The notes: generated from the letters alone by a model not told the origin. Counted from the first letter of the stretch, positions 35,291 through 44,711 are shown. The stretch is DNA of 64,000 bases from Mesorhizobium sp. WSM3859 (GCF_002295065.1 NZ_NSGG01000002.1:310001-374000), one strand, 5' to 3'. Made by a program: numbers and translations.

Positions 35291-36454
35291 ATGTACACAA
35301 ACACGCTGAATTTCGGGCTCGATCCGGATATCGAGGCGCTGCGCGACACGGTGCGGCGCTTCGCCCAGGATAGGATCGCGCCGATCGCGGCGGAGATCGA
35401 CCGCGCCAACGAATTCCCGGCGCATCTGTGGGCCGAGCTCGGCGCGCTCGGCCTCCTCGGCATCACCGCCGATCCCGATTTCGGCGGCAGCGGCATGGGC
35501 TATCTCGCGCATGTGGTTGCAATGGAAGAAATCTCCCGCGCGTCCGCCTCCGTCGGCCTCTCCTATGGCGCGCATTCGAATCTCTGCGTCAACCAGATCA
35601 ACCGCTGGGCCACTCCGGCGCAGAAGGAGAAGTACCTGCCTGCCCTTTGCTCGGGCGAAACCGTCGGCGCGCTGGCGATGTCGGAACCGGGCGCCGGCTC
35701 GGACGTGGTGTCGCTCAGGCTGCGCGCCGAAAAGCGCAACGACCGCTATGTGCTCAACGGCTCGAAAATGTGGATCACCAACGGCCCCGACGCCGGAACG
35801 ATGGTGGTCTACGCCAAGACCGATCCGGACCGGCATTCGCGCGGCATCACCGCTTTCATTGTCGAAAAGACGATGGCCGGCTTCTCGGTCGCGCAGAAGC
35901 TCGACAAGCTCGGCATGCGCGGCTCCAACACCGGCGAGCTCGTCTTCGAGAATGTCGAGGTGCCGTTCGAGAATGTGCTGCATGAGGAAGGGCGCGGCGT
36001 CGAGGTGCTGATGTCGGGGCTCGACTATGAGCGGGCGGTGCTTTCCGGCGGGCCGATCGGACTTATGGCCGCCTGCCTCGACGTCGCTGTGCCTTACGTG
36101 CATGAGCGCAAGCAGTTCGGCCAGCCGATCGGCACGTTCCAGCTGGTGCAGGGCAAACTCGCCGACATGTACACGACGATGAACGCCGCGCGGGCTTACG
36201 TCTATGCGGTGGCGGCCGCCTGCGATCGCGGCGAGACCACGCGCAAGGACGCCGCCGGCTGCGTGCTCTTCGCGGCCGAGAAGGCCACGCAGATGGCGCT
36301 CGACGCGATCCAGCTGCTCGGCGGCAATGGCTATATCAACGATTACCCGACCGGACGGCTGCTGCGCGACGCCAAGCTCTACGAGATCGGCGCCGGCACC
36401 AGCGAGATCCGCCGCTGGCTCATCGGGCGGGAGATCATGGCGGAGGGGGTTTAG
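35291..36454 (+). CDS. ivd: isovaleryl-CoA dehydrogenase
   Basis: 387 residues of acyl-CoA dehydrogenase fold. [10 protein letters not shown] and [16 protein letters not shown] are the FAD-side motifs; [20 protein letters not shown] is the C-terminal signature. The catalytic glutamate is in [13 protein letters not shown], the position used by isovaleryl-CoA dehydrogenases rather than the one used by short-chain enzymes. It makes 3-methylcrotonyl-CoA, the substrate of the carboxylase encoded at 37-42 kb; electrons go to ETF and then ETF-QO. A GGGAGGAA site precedes the ATG. Its last codons overlap the convergent hicB by 4 bases. Confidence 0.95.
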   Translation: MYTNTLNFGLDPDIEALRDTVRRFAQDRIAPIAAEIDRANEFPAHLWAELGALGLLGITADPDFGGSGMGYLAHVVAMEEISRASASVGLSYGAHSNLCVNQINRWATPAQKEKYLPALCSGETVGALAMSEPGAGSDVVSLRLRAEKRNDRYVLNGSKMWITNGPDAGTMVVYAKTDPDRHSRGITAFIVEKTMAGFSVAQKLDKLGMRGSNTGELVFENVEVPFENVLHEEGRGVEVLMSGLDYERAVLSGGPIGLMAACLDVAVPYVHERKQFGQPIGTFQLVQGKLADMYTTMNAARAYVYAVAAACDRGETTRKDAAGCVLFAAEKATQMALDAIQLLGGNGYINDYPTGRLLRDAKLYEIGAGTSEIRRWLIGREIMAEGV

Positions 36455-36819
36455 TGAGCGCGGGTTTTGACCTTGGTCGACCCTTCGTCGACGCGCTTTT
36501 GCGCGACCTCGGCGAGCGTATCGGAAATCCATTGGTTGATCGATTTGCCATCGCTGGCGGCGGCCCTTCCCAACAGGGCGTGGATTTCGGGCGTAGTACG
36601 CAGAGCCAGCTTGCCGGAATAGGGCTTTTGCGGGTCAACGCCGCGCTCCTTGCAGAAAGCAAGATAGTCATCGACGCTGTCGTGAAACGCTTGAGGCAAA
36701 TCTTCCGCCGAATAAGCTTCGAAATGAACGGTGTCGCGTATTCCATGCACAATTCCGTGGAAGGCGGCATCATCCTCCTCGTACCAAATTTCCGCGACAT
36801 ATCCCTTGTATGGCTTCAT
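36451..36819 (-). CDS. hicB: HicB-family antitoxin
   Basis: 122 residues. The N-terminal HicB fold is [20 protein letters not shown] with [19 protein letters not shown]; a C-terminal ribbon-helix-helix ([20 protein letters not shown]) binds DNA. Its ATG overlaps the hicA stop by 4 bases. The gene is on the strand opposite to ivd and mccB and lies between them, so the module interrupts the leucine locus. Confidence 0.9.
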   Translation of the reverse strand: MKPYKGYVAEIWYEEDDAAFHGIVHGIRDTVHFEAYSAEDLPQAFHDSVDDYLAFCKERGVDPQKPYSGKLALRTTPEIHALLGRAAASDGKSINQWISDTLAEVAQKRVDEGSTKVKTRAH

Positions 36820-37070
36820 GGCCTGATACCTGCTTCAGTCAAAAAACGTCTGACTGCCTTGACCGCGCCTTTGTCCGTATCCGGGCTTGGGTGTGGACGA
36901 TGGAAGACAGCGCGATTTCTTCCAATCTCGACAAGCACACGTGAACCGTTTCCTTCGGAAAGCTCCGCGCCAAGTGCTATCAAGAGCGCTTCGATCTCCC
37001 GCCATTTTATCGAACCACTTACCGGATCGGCAAAAATGGCTTTCAGTGTTTGTCTGTGTTTGCCGCGCAT
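36816..37070 (-). CDS. hicA: HicA-family toxin (mRNA interferase-like)
   Basis: 84 residues from MRGKHRQTLKAIFADP. A GGAGG site lies 6 bases before this ATG; earlier in-frame starts exist up to 37169 but lack such a site. The fold pattern (IKWREIEALLIALGA, then GNGSRVLVEI and FHRPHPSPDTDKG) matches HicA-annotated relatives. The usual catalytic histidine of GSxH is not present at that position (GSRV instead), so activity may depend on the HRPH histidines or be weak. Toxin first, antitoxin second is the classic hicAB order. Confidence 0.82.
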   Translation of the reverse strand: MRGKHRQTLKAIFADPVSGSIKWREIEALLIALGAELSEGNGSRVLVEIGRNRAVFHRPHPSPDTDKGAVKAVRRFLTEAGIRP

Positions 37071-37147
37071 GATGACCTCCATGGAAAATGACCCGGCCAA
37101 AAGTGCCAGGGTCGCCGTTGGTGGTCGCACGTCCTGCGCGACGAGAT

Positions 37148-37168
37148 TGATAGCAAAATATGATATCA
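37148..37168. promoter_or_regulatory. probable HicAB operator
   Basis: TGATA at 37148 and TATCA at 37164 form an inverted pair 16 bases apart, and TGATATCA at 37161-37168 is itself a palindrome. They lie between divergent hicA and mccB. HicB binding here could also affect the mccB start 15 bases away (inference). Confidence 0.4.
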
Positions 37169-37182
37169 TCTAAGGTTCGTCA

Positions 37183-38790
37183 ATGGCCACACTGCAAACC
37201 CAAATCTCCCCCTCCTCCGACACCTTCCGCGCCAATGCCGAGCGCATGCGAGCGCTGGTCGCCGACATCGCCGAGAAAGCGGCAAACATCGAGCGCGGCG
37301 GCTCGGATGAGGCGCGCGAGCGCCACGTCTCGCGCGGCAAGCTGTTGCCACGCGAGCGCCTGGCGCAACTGCTCGACACCGGCTCGCCCTTCCTCGAGGT
37401 CGGACAGTTCGCGGCATGGTCGATGTATGGCGAGGATATTCCCGCCGCCGGCATCATCACCGGCGTCGGCCGCGTCGAGGGCACCGAGGTGATGGTCGTC
37501 GTCAACGACGCGACGGTGAAGGGCGGCACCTATTATCCGCTGACGGTGAAGAAGCATCTGAGGGCGCAGGAGATCGCGCTGCAGAACAATTTGCCCTGTG
37601 TCTACCTGGTGGACAGCGGCGGCGCCAACCTGCCGAACCAGGACGAGGTCTTCCCCGACCGCGAGCATTTCGGCCGCATCTTCTACAACCAGGCCAACAT
37701 GTCGGCCGCCGGCATCCCCCAGATCGCCTGCGTCATGGGCTCCTGCACGGCGGGCGGCGCCTATGTGCCGGCCATGTCGGACGAGACGATCATGGTGCGC
37801 AACCAGGCGACCATTTTTCTAGGCGGCCCGCCGCTGGTGAAGGCCGCCACCGGAGAGGATGTCAGCGCCGAGGAGCTCGGCGGCGCCGATGTCCACACGA
37901 GGCTTTCCGGCGTCGCCGACCACTACGCCATGGACGACGAGCACGCCCTGGCCATTTGCCGGCGCATCATCCGGAATCTGAATCGGAACAAGGCCCTAAG
38001 GCTGAATTTGCAAAAGCCGATTCAACCGCTTTACGATCCGCAGGAGCTCTACGGCGTCGTGCCGACGGATCTGCGCCAGCCCTATGACGTGCGCGAGGTG
38101 ATCGCGCGTCTCGTCGACGCCTCGGAGTTCGACGAGTTCAAGCAGAACTACGGGACGACCTTGGTCACCGGCTTTGCGCATCTGCACGGCATGCCGGTCG
38201 GCATTCTCGGCAACAATGGCGTGCTCTTCTCGGAAAGCGCGCTGAAGGGCGCGCATTTCATCCAGCTTTGCTGCCAGCGCGGCATTCCGCTGATCTTCCT
38301 GCAGAACATCACCGGCTTCATGGTGGGCAGGAAATACGAGGCCGGCGGCATCGCCAAGGACGGCGCCAAGCTGGTCATGGCGGTTGCCACGGCCAAGGTG
38401 CCGAAGCTCACCGTGATCATCGGCGGCTCGTTCGGTGCCGGTAATTACGGCATGTGCGGCCGCGCCTATTCGCCCCGCTTCCTGTGGATGTGGCCGAACG
38501 CACGCATCTCGGTGATGGGCGGCGAGCAGGCGGCGACCGTGCTCGCCATGGTCAAGCGCGACGGCATCGAGCGCAAGGGCGGTGCGTGGAACGCCGAGGA
38601 GGAAGCGAAGTTCAGGAAGCCGATCCTGATGAAATACGAGCATGAGGGCCACCCGCTCTATTCCTCGGCAAGGCTCTGGGACGACGGCATCATCGATCCG
38701 GCCAAGACCCGCGACGTGCTGGCGCTCAGCCTTTCCGCGGCGCTCAACGCCGGTGTCGAGGAGACGAAGTTCGGCGTATTCAGGATGTGA
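37183..38790 (+). CDS. mccB: 3-methylcrotonoyl-CoA carboxylase, carboxyltransferase (beta) subunit
   Basis: 535 residues. Two crotonase-like carboxyltransferase halves are present: [19 protein letters not shown] in the first and [20 protein letters not shown] in the second, both oxyanion-forming. [20 protein letters not shown] is typical of the methylcrotonyl rather than the propionyl enzyme. It transfers CO2 from biotin on the alpha subunit to 3-methylcrotonyl-CoA. Because hicAB lies between it and ivd, it probably has its own promoter in 37071-37182. A TAAGG site precedes the ATG. Confidence 0.95.
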   Translation: MATLQTQISPSSDTFRANAERMRALVADIAEKAANIERGGSDEARERHVSRGKLLPRERLAQLLDTGSPFLEVGQFAAWSMYGEDIPAAGIITGVGRVEGTEVMVVVNDATVKGGTYYPLTVKKHLRAQEIALQNNLPCVYLVDSGGANLPNQDEVFPDREHFGRIFYNQANMSAAGIPQIACVMGSCTAGGAYVPAMSDETIMVRNQATIFLGGPPLVKAATGEDVSAEELGGADVHTRLSGVADHYAMDDEHALAICRRIIRNLNRNKALRLNLQKPIQPLYDPQELYGVVPTDLRQPYDVREVIARLVDASEFDEFKQNYGTTLVTGFAHLHGMPVGILGNNGVLFSESALKGAHFIQLCCQRGIPLIFLQNITGFMVGRKYEAGGIAKDGAKLVMAVATAKVPKLTVIIGGSFGAGNYGMCGRAYSPRFLWMWPNARISVMGGEQAATVLAMVKRDGIERKGGAWNAEEEAKFRKPILMKYEHEGHPLYSSARLWDDGIIDPAKTRDVLALSLSAALNAGVEETKFGVFRM

Positions 38791-38792
38791 CG

Positions 38793-39320
38793 ATGAGCAT
38801 TAGCGATCGGATCCGCATCCACACCGGCGACATCACCAAGCTGGCTGTCGACGCCATCGTCAACGCCGCCAATTCGTCGCTGCTCGGCGGCGGCGGCGTG
38901 GACGGCGCCATCCACCGCGCGGCGGGGCCGGAGCTGGTCGCCGAGTGCCGCATGCTTCATGGCTGCAAGACCGGCGACGCCAAGCTTACCAAAGGCTATC
39001 AGCTGCCGGCGCGCTATGTCATCCACACGGTCGGGCCGGTCTGGCAAGGCGGCGGCCAGGGCGAAGCCGAGCTGCTCGCCTCCTGCTACCGGCGCTCGCT
39101 CGCAATCGCCCGCGACCAAGGCTTTCTGACGATCGCGTTCCCAGCCATCTCGACCGGCATCTACGGCTATCCGAAGGTCGAAGCGACCAGCATTGCCGTG
39201 GCCACGACAGCCGACTTCCTGCGGCAAAACACGCTGCCGGACATCGTTACCTTCTGCTGCTTCGATGCGCAGACCGCTGAACTATACCGGCTAACCCTTG
39301 CTTCCCCTGGGGAAGGTTGA
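38793..39320 (+). CDS. macro-domain protein (O-acetyl-ADP-ribose deacetylase type)
   Basis: 175 residues covering one macro domain. The ADP-ribose-binding motifs are [33 protein letters not shown] and [12 protein letters not shown]. Relatives remove ADP-ribose from proteins, DNA or O-acetyl-ADP-ribose. It starts 2 bases after the mccB stop, hence co-transcribed. Its role within leucine catabolism is unclear; it may simply ride in the operon. Confidence 0.92.
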   Translation: MSISDRIRIHTGDITKLAVDAIVNAANSSLLGGGGVDGAIHRAAGPELVAECRMLHGCKTGDAKLTKGYQLPARYVIHTVGPVWQGGGQGEAELLASCYRRSLAIARDQGFLTIAFPAISTGIYGYPKVEATSIAVATTADFLRQNTLPDIVTFCCFDAQTAELYRLTLASPGEG

Positions 39321-39439
39321 ACTTATGGCCCAGATTATTTCCCAATATAGGCAAATGCGAATTTCCGGGCACCTGCTAGCGCCGGCAAAAAATATTCGCT
39401 ATTTCTCATCTTGCACTGGGCAAATGGGGTGGCGTGGAA

Positions 39440-39811
39440 ATGACCTTGAAATATTGCAGCAAGTGGACCGTCTCGGCACTTGCGGGATTTCTAATATTTG
39501 TGGCGCCGAACGCTTGGGCGGCCGAATCACTGTCCGGCAGCAAGGGCAATATCCACTTCCCTGTGTACATATCGCCGGGATCGACTGGCGGCTGCGGCAA
39601 GCATTACGGCGAATATATCGCGGCGCGGAGTCATTCCGCCTTTGCCATGACGCCCTTCAACTGGGCGACAGAATTTACGATCTGCGCCGTCGCGATCAAT
39701 GCGCCTTCGGAGCAAGCCGCGCAGGCTCGCGCTCTTCAATCCTGCGAATCCGGCCGCAAGAAGTGGAAGGTTTCCACGGCCGGAGCCTGCGGCGTCGCCG
39801 CATCCAAATAG
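39440..39811 (+). CDS. small exported cysteine-containing protein, tandem copy 1
   Basis: 123 residues with a signal peptide (WTVSALAGFLIFVAPNAWA). The mature part has GGCGKHYGEYIAARSHSAFA, FTICAVAI, and QSCESGR before GACGVAASK; the four cysteines and the HSAFA and A-rich helix pattern recur in the next gene. I do not know a function; similar proteins in rhizobia carry uninformative or misleading names. It lies between the macro gene and the second copy, in the catabolic gene row. Confidence 0.75.
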   Translation: MTLKYCSKWTVSALAGFLIFVAPNAWAAESLSGSKGNIHFPVYISPGSTGGCGKHYGEYIAARSHSAFAMTPFNWATEFTICAVAINAPSEQAAQARALQSCESGRKKWKVSTAGACGVAASK

Positions 39812-39850
39812 GTTATGAGCCACAGGCTTTTTCTTCCCAAGGGGGGCGGA

Positions 39851-40225
39851 ATGAAATCAATAGACTTGAGACGGGCGGCTGCGGCGATGATGGCGGCGGC
39901 GCTGGTTTTGACGGCGCCCGGCATAGCCATGGCCGGGTCGCTATCGGGCAGCGTGGGCGACAAGCGCTTTTCGCCGGTTCTGCCCAGCAGCCTCAAGGAC
40001 CCATGCAACAAGGCCTACAAGGCCTATGTCGCCGCAGGTGGCCATTCGGCCTATGCGACGACAGGGTTTATAAGGGTCATGGATGGCTACGTCCTCTGCG
40101 GCGCCAACTACAATTCGCCGTCGCAAAAGGCGGCCGAGGATCTGGCGATGAAATCCTGTCAATCTGGACTGGCGCACTACAAAGTGGCTGCCGGCAGCCA
40201 CTGCCAGATCGCCGCTTCAAAATAG
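39851..40225 (+). CDS. small exported cysteine-containing protein, tandem copy 2
   Basis: 124 residues from MKSIDLRRAAAAMMAAALV with a signal peptide ending around AMA-GSL. The mature domain parallels the previous gene: CNKAYKAYVAAGGHSAYA, LCGANYNSPSQKAAED, KSCQSG and CQIAASK. Cysteine positions and the GHSAYA motif align, so the two arose by tandem duplication and then diverged. A GGGGGGCGGA site precedes the ATG. Its stop is followed by a family-B repeat and then mccA. Confidence 0.78.
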   Translation: MKSIDLRRAAAAMMAAALVLTAPGIAMAGSLSGSVGDKRFSPVLPSSLKDPCNKAYKAYVAAGGHSAYATTGFIRVMDGYVLCGANYNSPSQKAAEDLAMKSCQSGLAHYKVAAGSHCQIAASK

Positions 40226-40284
40226 GCGGCTTCTCATCCGACGTAGAGGTCGAGACTGCACAAATACGCACCTGGATAGGCCGG

Positions 40285-40455
40285 CGGGACAGCGCCCCCC
40301 TCTGGCCTGCCGGCCATCTCCCCCGCAAGGGGGGAGATCAGCAGCTTTGTGGACGGCGCCTTTCCTGCAACGTCGATAGTTGGCGAAGGCGGCGGCGACA
40401 TCCAATCTCCCCCCTTGTGGGGGAGATGTCCGGCAGGACAGAGGGGGGCGCGAAG
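40285..40455. repeat. inverted-repeat element, family B copy 2
   Basis: CCCCCCTCTGGCCTGCCGGC at 40295 pairs with GCCGG...CAGAGGGGGG at 40428-40448, and each side has an inner hairpin CTCCCCCGCAAGGGGGGAG or CTCCCCCCTTGTGGGGGAG. The copy at 54445 is nearly the same. It fills the gap between copy 2 of the small exported protein and mccA. Confidence 0.88.
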
Positions 40456-40499
40456 GAACGCCGTCATTCCCCCGATGATACTCTCACCGCGGAGGCTCC

Positions 40500-42461
40500 A
40501 TGTTCGGCAAGATCCTGATCGCCAATCGCGGCGAGATCGCCTGCCGCGTCATTCGCACCGCCCGTAAGCTCGGCGTGCGCAACGTGGCCGTCTATTCGGA
40601 TGCGGATGTCCGCACCTTGCATGTCGAGATGGCCGACGAGGCGGTGCATATCGGCGCCTCGCCTGTCGGTGAAAGCTATCTGCGCGGCGACAAGATAGTT
40701 GCGGCGGCGCTCGCCACCGGCGCCGAGGCGATTCATCCCGGCTACGGCTTCCTGTCGGAGAATCCGGACTTCGTCGACCAGGTGACGGCGGCAGGCTTGG
40801 TCTTCATCGGTCCGAGCGCCGCCTCGATCCGCGCCATGGGACTGAAGGACGCCGCCAAGCGGCTGATGGAGACGGCCGGCGTGCCTGTCGTGCCCGGCTA
40901 TCATGGCGAGGCGCAGGAGATCGTGCTGCTCGCTTCCAAGGCTCGCGAGATCGGTTATCCCGTTCTGATCAAGGCGCGCGCCGGCGGCGGCGGCAAGGGC
41001 ATGCGGCGCGTCGACCACCCCGACGATTTCTCCGAAGCGCTGTCGGGCGCGCGGCGCGAAGCGAAAGCGGCGTTCGGTGACGACCGGGTGCTGGTCGAAA
41101 AATATGTCGATAAGCCGCGTCATGTCGAAGTGCAGGTCTTCGGCGACAATTTCGGCAATGCCGTGCATCTTTTCGAACGCGACTGCTCGGCGCAGCGCCG
41201 CCACCAGAAGGTGATCGAGGAAGCCCCTGCCCCCGGCATGACGCCAGCGCTGCGCAAGGCGATGACGGAGGCCGCAGTGAAGGTCGCCAAGGCGATCAAT
41301 TATTCGGGCGCCGGCACCATCGAGTTCATAGTCGATGCATCGGAAGGACTGAAGGCCGACCGCTTCTGGTTCATGGAGATGAACACGCGGCTGCAGGTCG
41401 AGCACCCGGTCACCGAGATGGTCACCGGCGTAGACCTCGTCGAATGGCAGTTGCGCGTCGCGTCGGGTGAAAAGCTGCCGAAGACGCAAGGCGAGATCGC
41501 GCTTTCCGGCCACGCTTTCGAAGCACGCCTCTATGCCGAGGACGCCGCAAAAGGCTTCCTGCCGGCGACCGGCACGCTGCATCATCTGAAATTCCCAGAC
41601 GCGCCGCCGGAAGGCGCCACAATGCGCATCGAGACCGGCGTGCGCGCCGGCGATGCGATCTCGCCCTTCTATGATCCGATGATCGCCAAGCTGGTGGTGC
41701 ACGGCAAGGACAGGACCACCGCGCTCGGCGCGCTGCGCGATGCCCTCACCCGGACCGAAGTGGCCGGCTCGACCGTCAACACCGCCTTCCTGGCGGCGCT
41801 CGCTGCCGACGCCGATTTCGCGGCGGGCGATGTCGATACCGGGCTGATCGGCCGGCATCAGGAGGCGCTCACCGCCATTCCCGCGCCGAGCGACGAGACG
41901 ATCGCCGCCGCGGCGCTGGCCGCGACCGACGCCGGCGGGCCGGCGGCGGCCGCCGATCCGTGGTCGACGCTTTCAGGCTATGCGCATTTCCACACGCTCG
42001 CGCGCCGCGTCCGCCTGCGCCATGGCGAGGAGAACATTCTGGCGCGGGTGTCGGCACGGCCGGACGGCCGTTTCCAGGTGGCGCTGGAGGCGCCGCATGA
42101 TGCGGTGAACACGCATGATCTAAGGACCATGCCGCACGCGGCCCGCTGGCCCGGCCACGTCACCGTCTTCGAGGGCGCAGTCGGCTACACCTTCACGGTT
42201 CCCGACCCGCTGGCCAAGGCCGACGAGGCGGGGGCCGCCTCGGGCAGCCTGCGCGCGCCGATGCCCGGGCTGGTCAAGCTGGTGCGGGCGGCGGCCGGCG
42301 ATGCGGTGATCAAGGGCCAGCCGCTTCTGATCCTCGAGGCGATGAAGATGGAGCACATGATCGCCGCCCCGCATGACGGGGTGATCGCCGAGATCGCGGC
42401 CGAGGGTGCTCAGGTCAGCGACGGCACCGTGCTGGTGCGGTTCGCGGAGGACCAGCGATAA
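40500..42461 (+). CDS. mccA: 3-methylcrotonoyl-CoA carboxylase, biotin-containing (alpha) subunit
   Basis: 653 residues. Biotin carboxylase domain: FGKILIANRGEIACRVIR at the start, ATP-grasp loop RAGGGGKGMRRV and MEMNTRLQVEHPVTEM. A BT-like linker domain follows to about 570, then the biotinyl-carrier domain with the modified lysine in EAMKMEHMIA near residue 616. It carboxylates biotin with bicarbonate and ATP for the beta subunit. Downstream on the other strand is a branched-chain amino-acid binding protein; the last steps of leucine breakdown are not here. Confidence 0.96.
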   Translation: MFGKILIANRGEIACRVIRTARKLGVRNVAVYSDADVRTLHVEMADEAVHIGASPVGESYLRGDKIVAAALATGAEAIHPGYGFLSENPDFVDQVTAAGLVFIGPSAASIRAMGLKDAAKRLMETAGVPVVPGYHGEAQEIVLLASKAREIGYPVLIKARAGGGGKGMRRVDHPDDFSEALSGARREAKAAFGDDRVLVEKYVDKPRHVEVQVFGDNFGNAVHLFERDCSAQRRHQKVIEEAPAPGMTPALRKAMTEAAVKVAKAINYSGAGTIEFIVDASEGLKADRFWFMEMNTRLQVEHPVTEMVTGVDLVEWQLRVASGEKLPKTQGEIALSGHAFEARLYAEDAAKGFLPATGTLHHLKFPDAPPEGATMRIETGVRAGDAISPFYDPMIAKLVVHGKDRTTALGALRDALTRTEVAGSTVNTAFLAALAADADFAAGDVDTGLIGRHQEALTAIPAPSDETIAAAALAATDAGGPAAAADPWSTLSGYAHFHTLARRVRLRHGEENILARVSARPDGRFQVALEAPHDAVNTHDLRTMPHAARWPGHVTVFEGAVGYTFTVPDPLAKADEAGAASGSLRAPMPGLVKLVRAAAGDAVIKGQPLLILEAMKMEHMIAAPHDGVIAEIAAEGAQVSDGTVLVRFAEDQR

Positions 42462-42464
42462 AAC

Positions 42465-42498
42465 GAAAGTGGCCGGGACGAGCCCCGGCCACTTTCGC
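42465..42498. terminator. bidirectional stem-loop between mccA and the binding protein
   Basis: CGAAAGTGGCCGGG at 42465-42478 pairs exactly with 42485-42498 around a 6-base loop. It lies between convergent genes; no long T-run is present on either side, so it may act as a processing-stable end for both transcripts. Confidence 0.7.
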
Positions 42499-42513
42499 AC
42501 AAACAGAACCGAC

Positions 42514-43635
42514 TTACTGCTGGATCGGCGCGTATTTGCCGTCGTGCCACTGGTTGATGTCGTAGCTGGCGTTCTTGAGGTCGCCCTTCTCGTCGAAGAT
42601 GACGTCGCCGACGACTGTGCTGATCGGCTTGCCATTCTTCAGCGCCTCGGCAACCTTGGCGGGATCGTCGGTGCCGGCGCGCTTGACGCCTTCGGCGACG
42701 GCCTGGATCACGGCGTAGGAGAACAGCGTGAAGCCTTCAGGCGTGAAGCCGCCCGCCTTGATCTTGGCGACCGCGTCCTTTGCCTCGGGCTTCGCCTGCG
42801 GGTCCGACGGGAAGACGAACATGGTGCCTTCGCCGGCCGGGCCGGCGACCTGCCAAAATTCCGGCGAGGCGATCGAGTCCGGCATGATCAGCTGGAACTT
42901 GACGTTCTGCTCGGCCGCCTGGCGCAGGATGAGGCCCGCCTCAGGGTGATAGCCGCCGAAATAGACGACATCGGCCTTGAGTTCCTTCAGCTTGGTGACG
43001 AGGGCCGAATAGTCCTTCTCGCCGGCATTGATGCCTTCATAGTCGACCTCCTTGAGGCCGCCCGCATTCATCGTCGCCTTGACGGCGTCGGCAACGCCCT
43101 GGCCGTAGGCGCTCTTGTCGTGCAGGACGACGACGTTCTTGCCGGCGTATTTCTTGGCGATCCACGGGCCGATGAAGGCGCCCTGCGCGTCATCGCGCGT
43201 GTAGAGGCGCATGATCGTCGGCCAGCCGGACTTGGCGGCGGCATCGGTCAGCACCGGGTTGGACGAGGCCGGGCTCATCATCAGCGTGCCGGCTTCGGCA
43301 TAGACGGCCGAGGCCGGAATGCTCGAGCCCGAGCAGGCATGGCCGTCGACGAACTTGACGCCGTTGGCGACGATGCGGTTGGCGACCGAAACCGCCTGCT
43401 TCGGATCGCACTGGTCGTCCTCGATGTCGAGCTTGATCTGGGAGCCGTTGACGCCGCCGGCGGCGTTGATGGCGTCGGCGGCGGCCTGAGCGCCCTGCTT
43501 GAACTGGTCGCCGATGGTGGCGAGCTGGCCGGTCATCGGGCCGACCACCGAAATGGTGATGTCGTCGGCGAAGGCAACCGGGGCGCTCATCATCAGGCCA
43601 AATGCAGCCGCGCTCAAAATACCCAATTTTTTCAT
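42514..43635 (-). CDS. branched-chain amino-acid ABC transporter substrate-binding protein
   Basis: 373 residues with a signal peptide (MKKLGILSAAAFGLMMSAPV, cleaved after FA). The periplasmic-binding fold begins DDITISVVGPMTGQLATIGD and contains GSSIPASAVYAEAGTLMMSP and the hinge-like KNVVVLHDKSAYGQG, as in LivJ/LivK proteins. No permease or ATPase genes are adjacent, so it must serve a transporter encoded elsewhere. Its placement beside mccA fits supply of leucine, isoleucine or valine. Confidence 0.93.
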   Translation of the reverse strand: MKKLGILSAAAFGLMMSAPVAFADDITISVVGPMTGQLATIGDQFKQGAQAAADAINAAGGVNGSQIKLDIEDDQCDPKQAVSVANRIVANGVKFVDGHACSGSSIPASAVYAEAGTLMMSPASSNPVLTDAAAKSGWPTIMRLYTRDDAQGAFIGPWIAKKYAGKNVVVLHDKSAYGQGVADAVKATMNAGGLKEVDYEGINAGEKDYSALVTKLKELKADVVYFGGYHPEAGLILRQAAEQNVKFQLIMPDSIASPEFWQVAGPAGEGTMFVFPSDPQAKPEAKDAVAKIKAGGFTPEGFTLFSYAVIQAVAEGVKRAGTDDPAKVAEALKNGKPISTVVGDVIFDEKGDLKNASYDINQWHDGKYAPIQQ

Positions 43636-43802
43636 GATAATAGAACTCCTCCACTTGTGCGCGGCGGCATGGCCGCGCTTCTTCCATAGAGCCGGGACAA
43701 TTTCACCCTTCGCCGAGACTGTCGAGGGGACAGCGAGGCCGGTTTTGGTTCATTCCGGCGAGGATTTCTTGGGCCACACGCCCCGTGATTACCAGGCGTA
43801 AT

Positions 43803-43847
43803 GCAAAAAGCCGCGCCGACCTTGTTTCGGTCGGTCGCGGCTTTTGC
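43803..43847 (-). terminator. stem-loop downstream of the Sel1 gene
   Basis: GCAAAAAGCCGCG and CGCGGCTTTTGC pair around an imperfect second stem (CCGACC with GGTCGG) and a TTGTTT loop. Read on the minus strand it ends in a T-run, so it could end the Sel1 transcript; it could also act in the other direction. Confidence 0.6.
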
Positions 43848-44005
43848 AGTCGAGCTCCCCGGACGCCCCCACGCCTGAAACCCGCTCGCTTTCCCTGTTT
43901 ACTCGCGCGGCGTTGCCTTTATTGACCTGCCGCGTTCTTGGTCTTGTGGGCTGGCCGTCTTTTCGCGGCCTTGTCCAAATCAACGTCCCGGCGCTGTGCG
44001 CAGGA

Positions 44006-44272
44006 TCAGTGCATCGTCATCCATTCGCGGGCTTCGCGCAGCGCCATGGCGATCTCCACCTTCGACATCGTGGCCGACAGTTCCGAGCGCAGCTCGGCGG
44101 CGCGGAGCGAACCCTTGATCGCGGCGATGTTGAACCATTTGTGGGCGGCAACGACGTCGGTCTCGCAATCGCGGCCGGTCGCATACATCATGCCCAGTTC
44201 GAAAAGAATGTCGGCCTGGGCAGTTGCCCCCATGGCGCCGAAGCCGTCTTCAAGCATTTCAAAACGTGCCAT
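44006..44272 (-). CDS. Sel1-like repeat protein, small
   Basis: 88 residues. One Sel1-type repeat is recognisable (ILFELGMMYATGRDCETDVV, then AHKWFNIAAIKGSLRAAEL). Such short TPR-like modules mediate protein contacts. It has no signal peptide or membrane segment. The unit is complete and carries its own start, so it is probably a genuine small protein rather than a fragment of a longer Sel1 protein. Confidence 0.82.
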   Translation of the reverse strand: MARFEMLEDGFGAMGATAQADILFELGMMYATGRDCETDVVAAHKWFNIAAIKGSLRAAELRSELSATMSKVEIAMALREAREWMTMH

Positions 44273-44711
44273 TTCAATCCCCTGTCTGGCTCCCGAGAGC
44301 TGCCTCCTTCTGTCCCTTGATTTCGCTCGGGGCGGGCCGCTCTTTCGATGCTTTCGAGGATGAAGCCTGGCCTTGAATCCGTCGTTAAATGGCTTGCTTA
44401 ATTTGAAGAAAACAAAGCTAAAACAAGAGGTAAACGCTAAAAACCGTTAATCATGGGAATCCAGCGTTTGCGCGGTTTTGGGTCAAATTCGATGAAAATT
44501 GGCGAGAGCGGAATCAAGACTTTGCTAACCACGGGAACCGAAGCGTTTTTCGGGTCCCGTTTATTTTCGGCCATGCGCTAAGCGAAAAACCTGGCAACCT
44601 TCCGTGGCGGCACCGCTTTCGTTTTGGCGGGAGCTGGACTAGCCTTACCTTTGCGTAAGGGACTGGAAGGCGGACCGGAGCCCGCCGCATGCCCATTGGG
44701 AGGAGGACAAG
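44273..44711. other. non-coding stretch, no gene seen
   Basis: About 440 bases before the DUF2147 gene. The middle (44380-44460) is AT-rich. CCTTAC and GTAAGG form a small hairpin near 44644. I see no plausible gene in either direction; the long open frame on the minus strand is a shadow of DUF2147. A promoter for DUF2147 probably lies here. Confidence 0.6.

Noticed and set aside
34985-36532. 515-residue frame opposite isovaleryl-CoA dehydrogenase
   Set aside because: It is antisense to a gene with complete acyl-CoA dehydrogenase signatures.
39298-40518. 406-residue plus-strand frame over the two exported genes
   Set aside because: It is in the wrong frame across both small genes and a repeat; the two shorter frames have signal peptides and matching cysteines.
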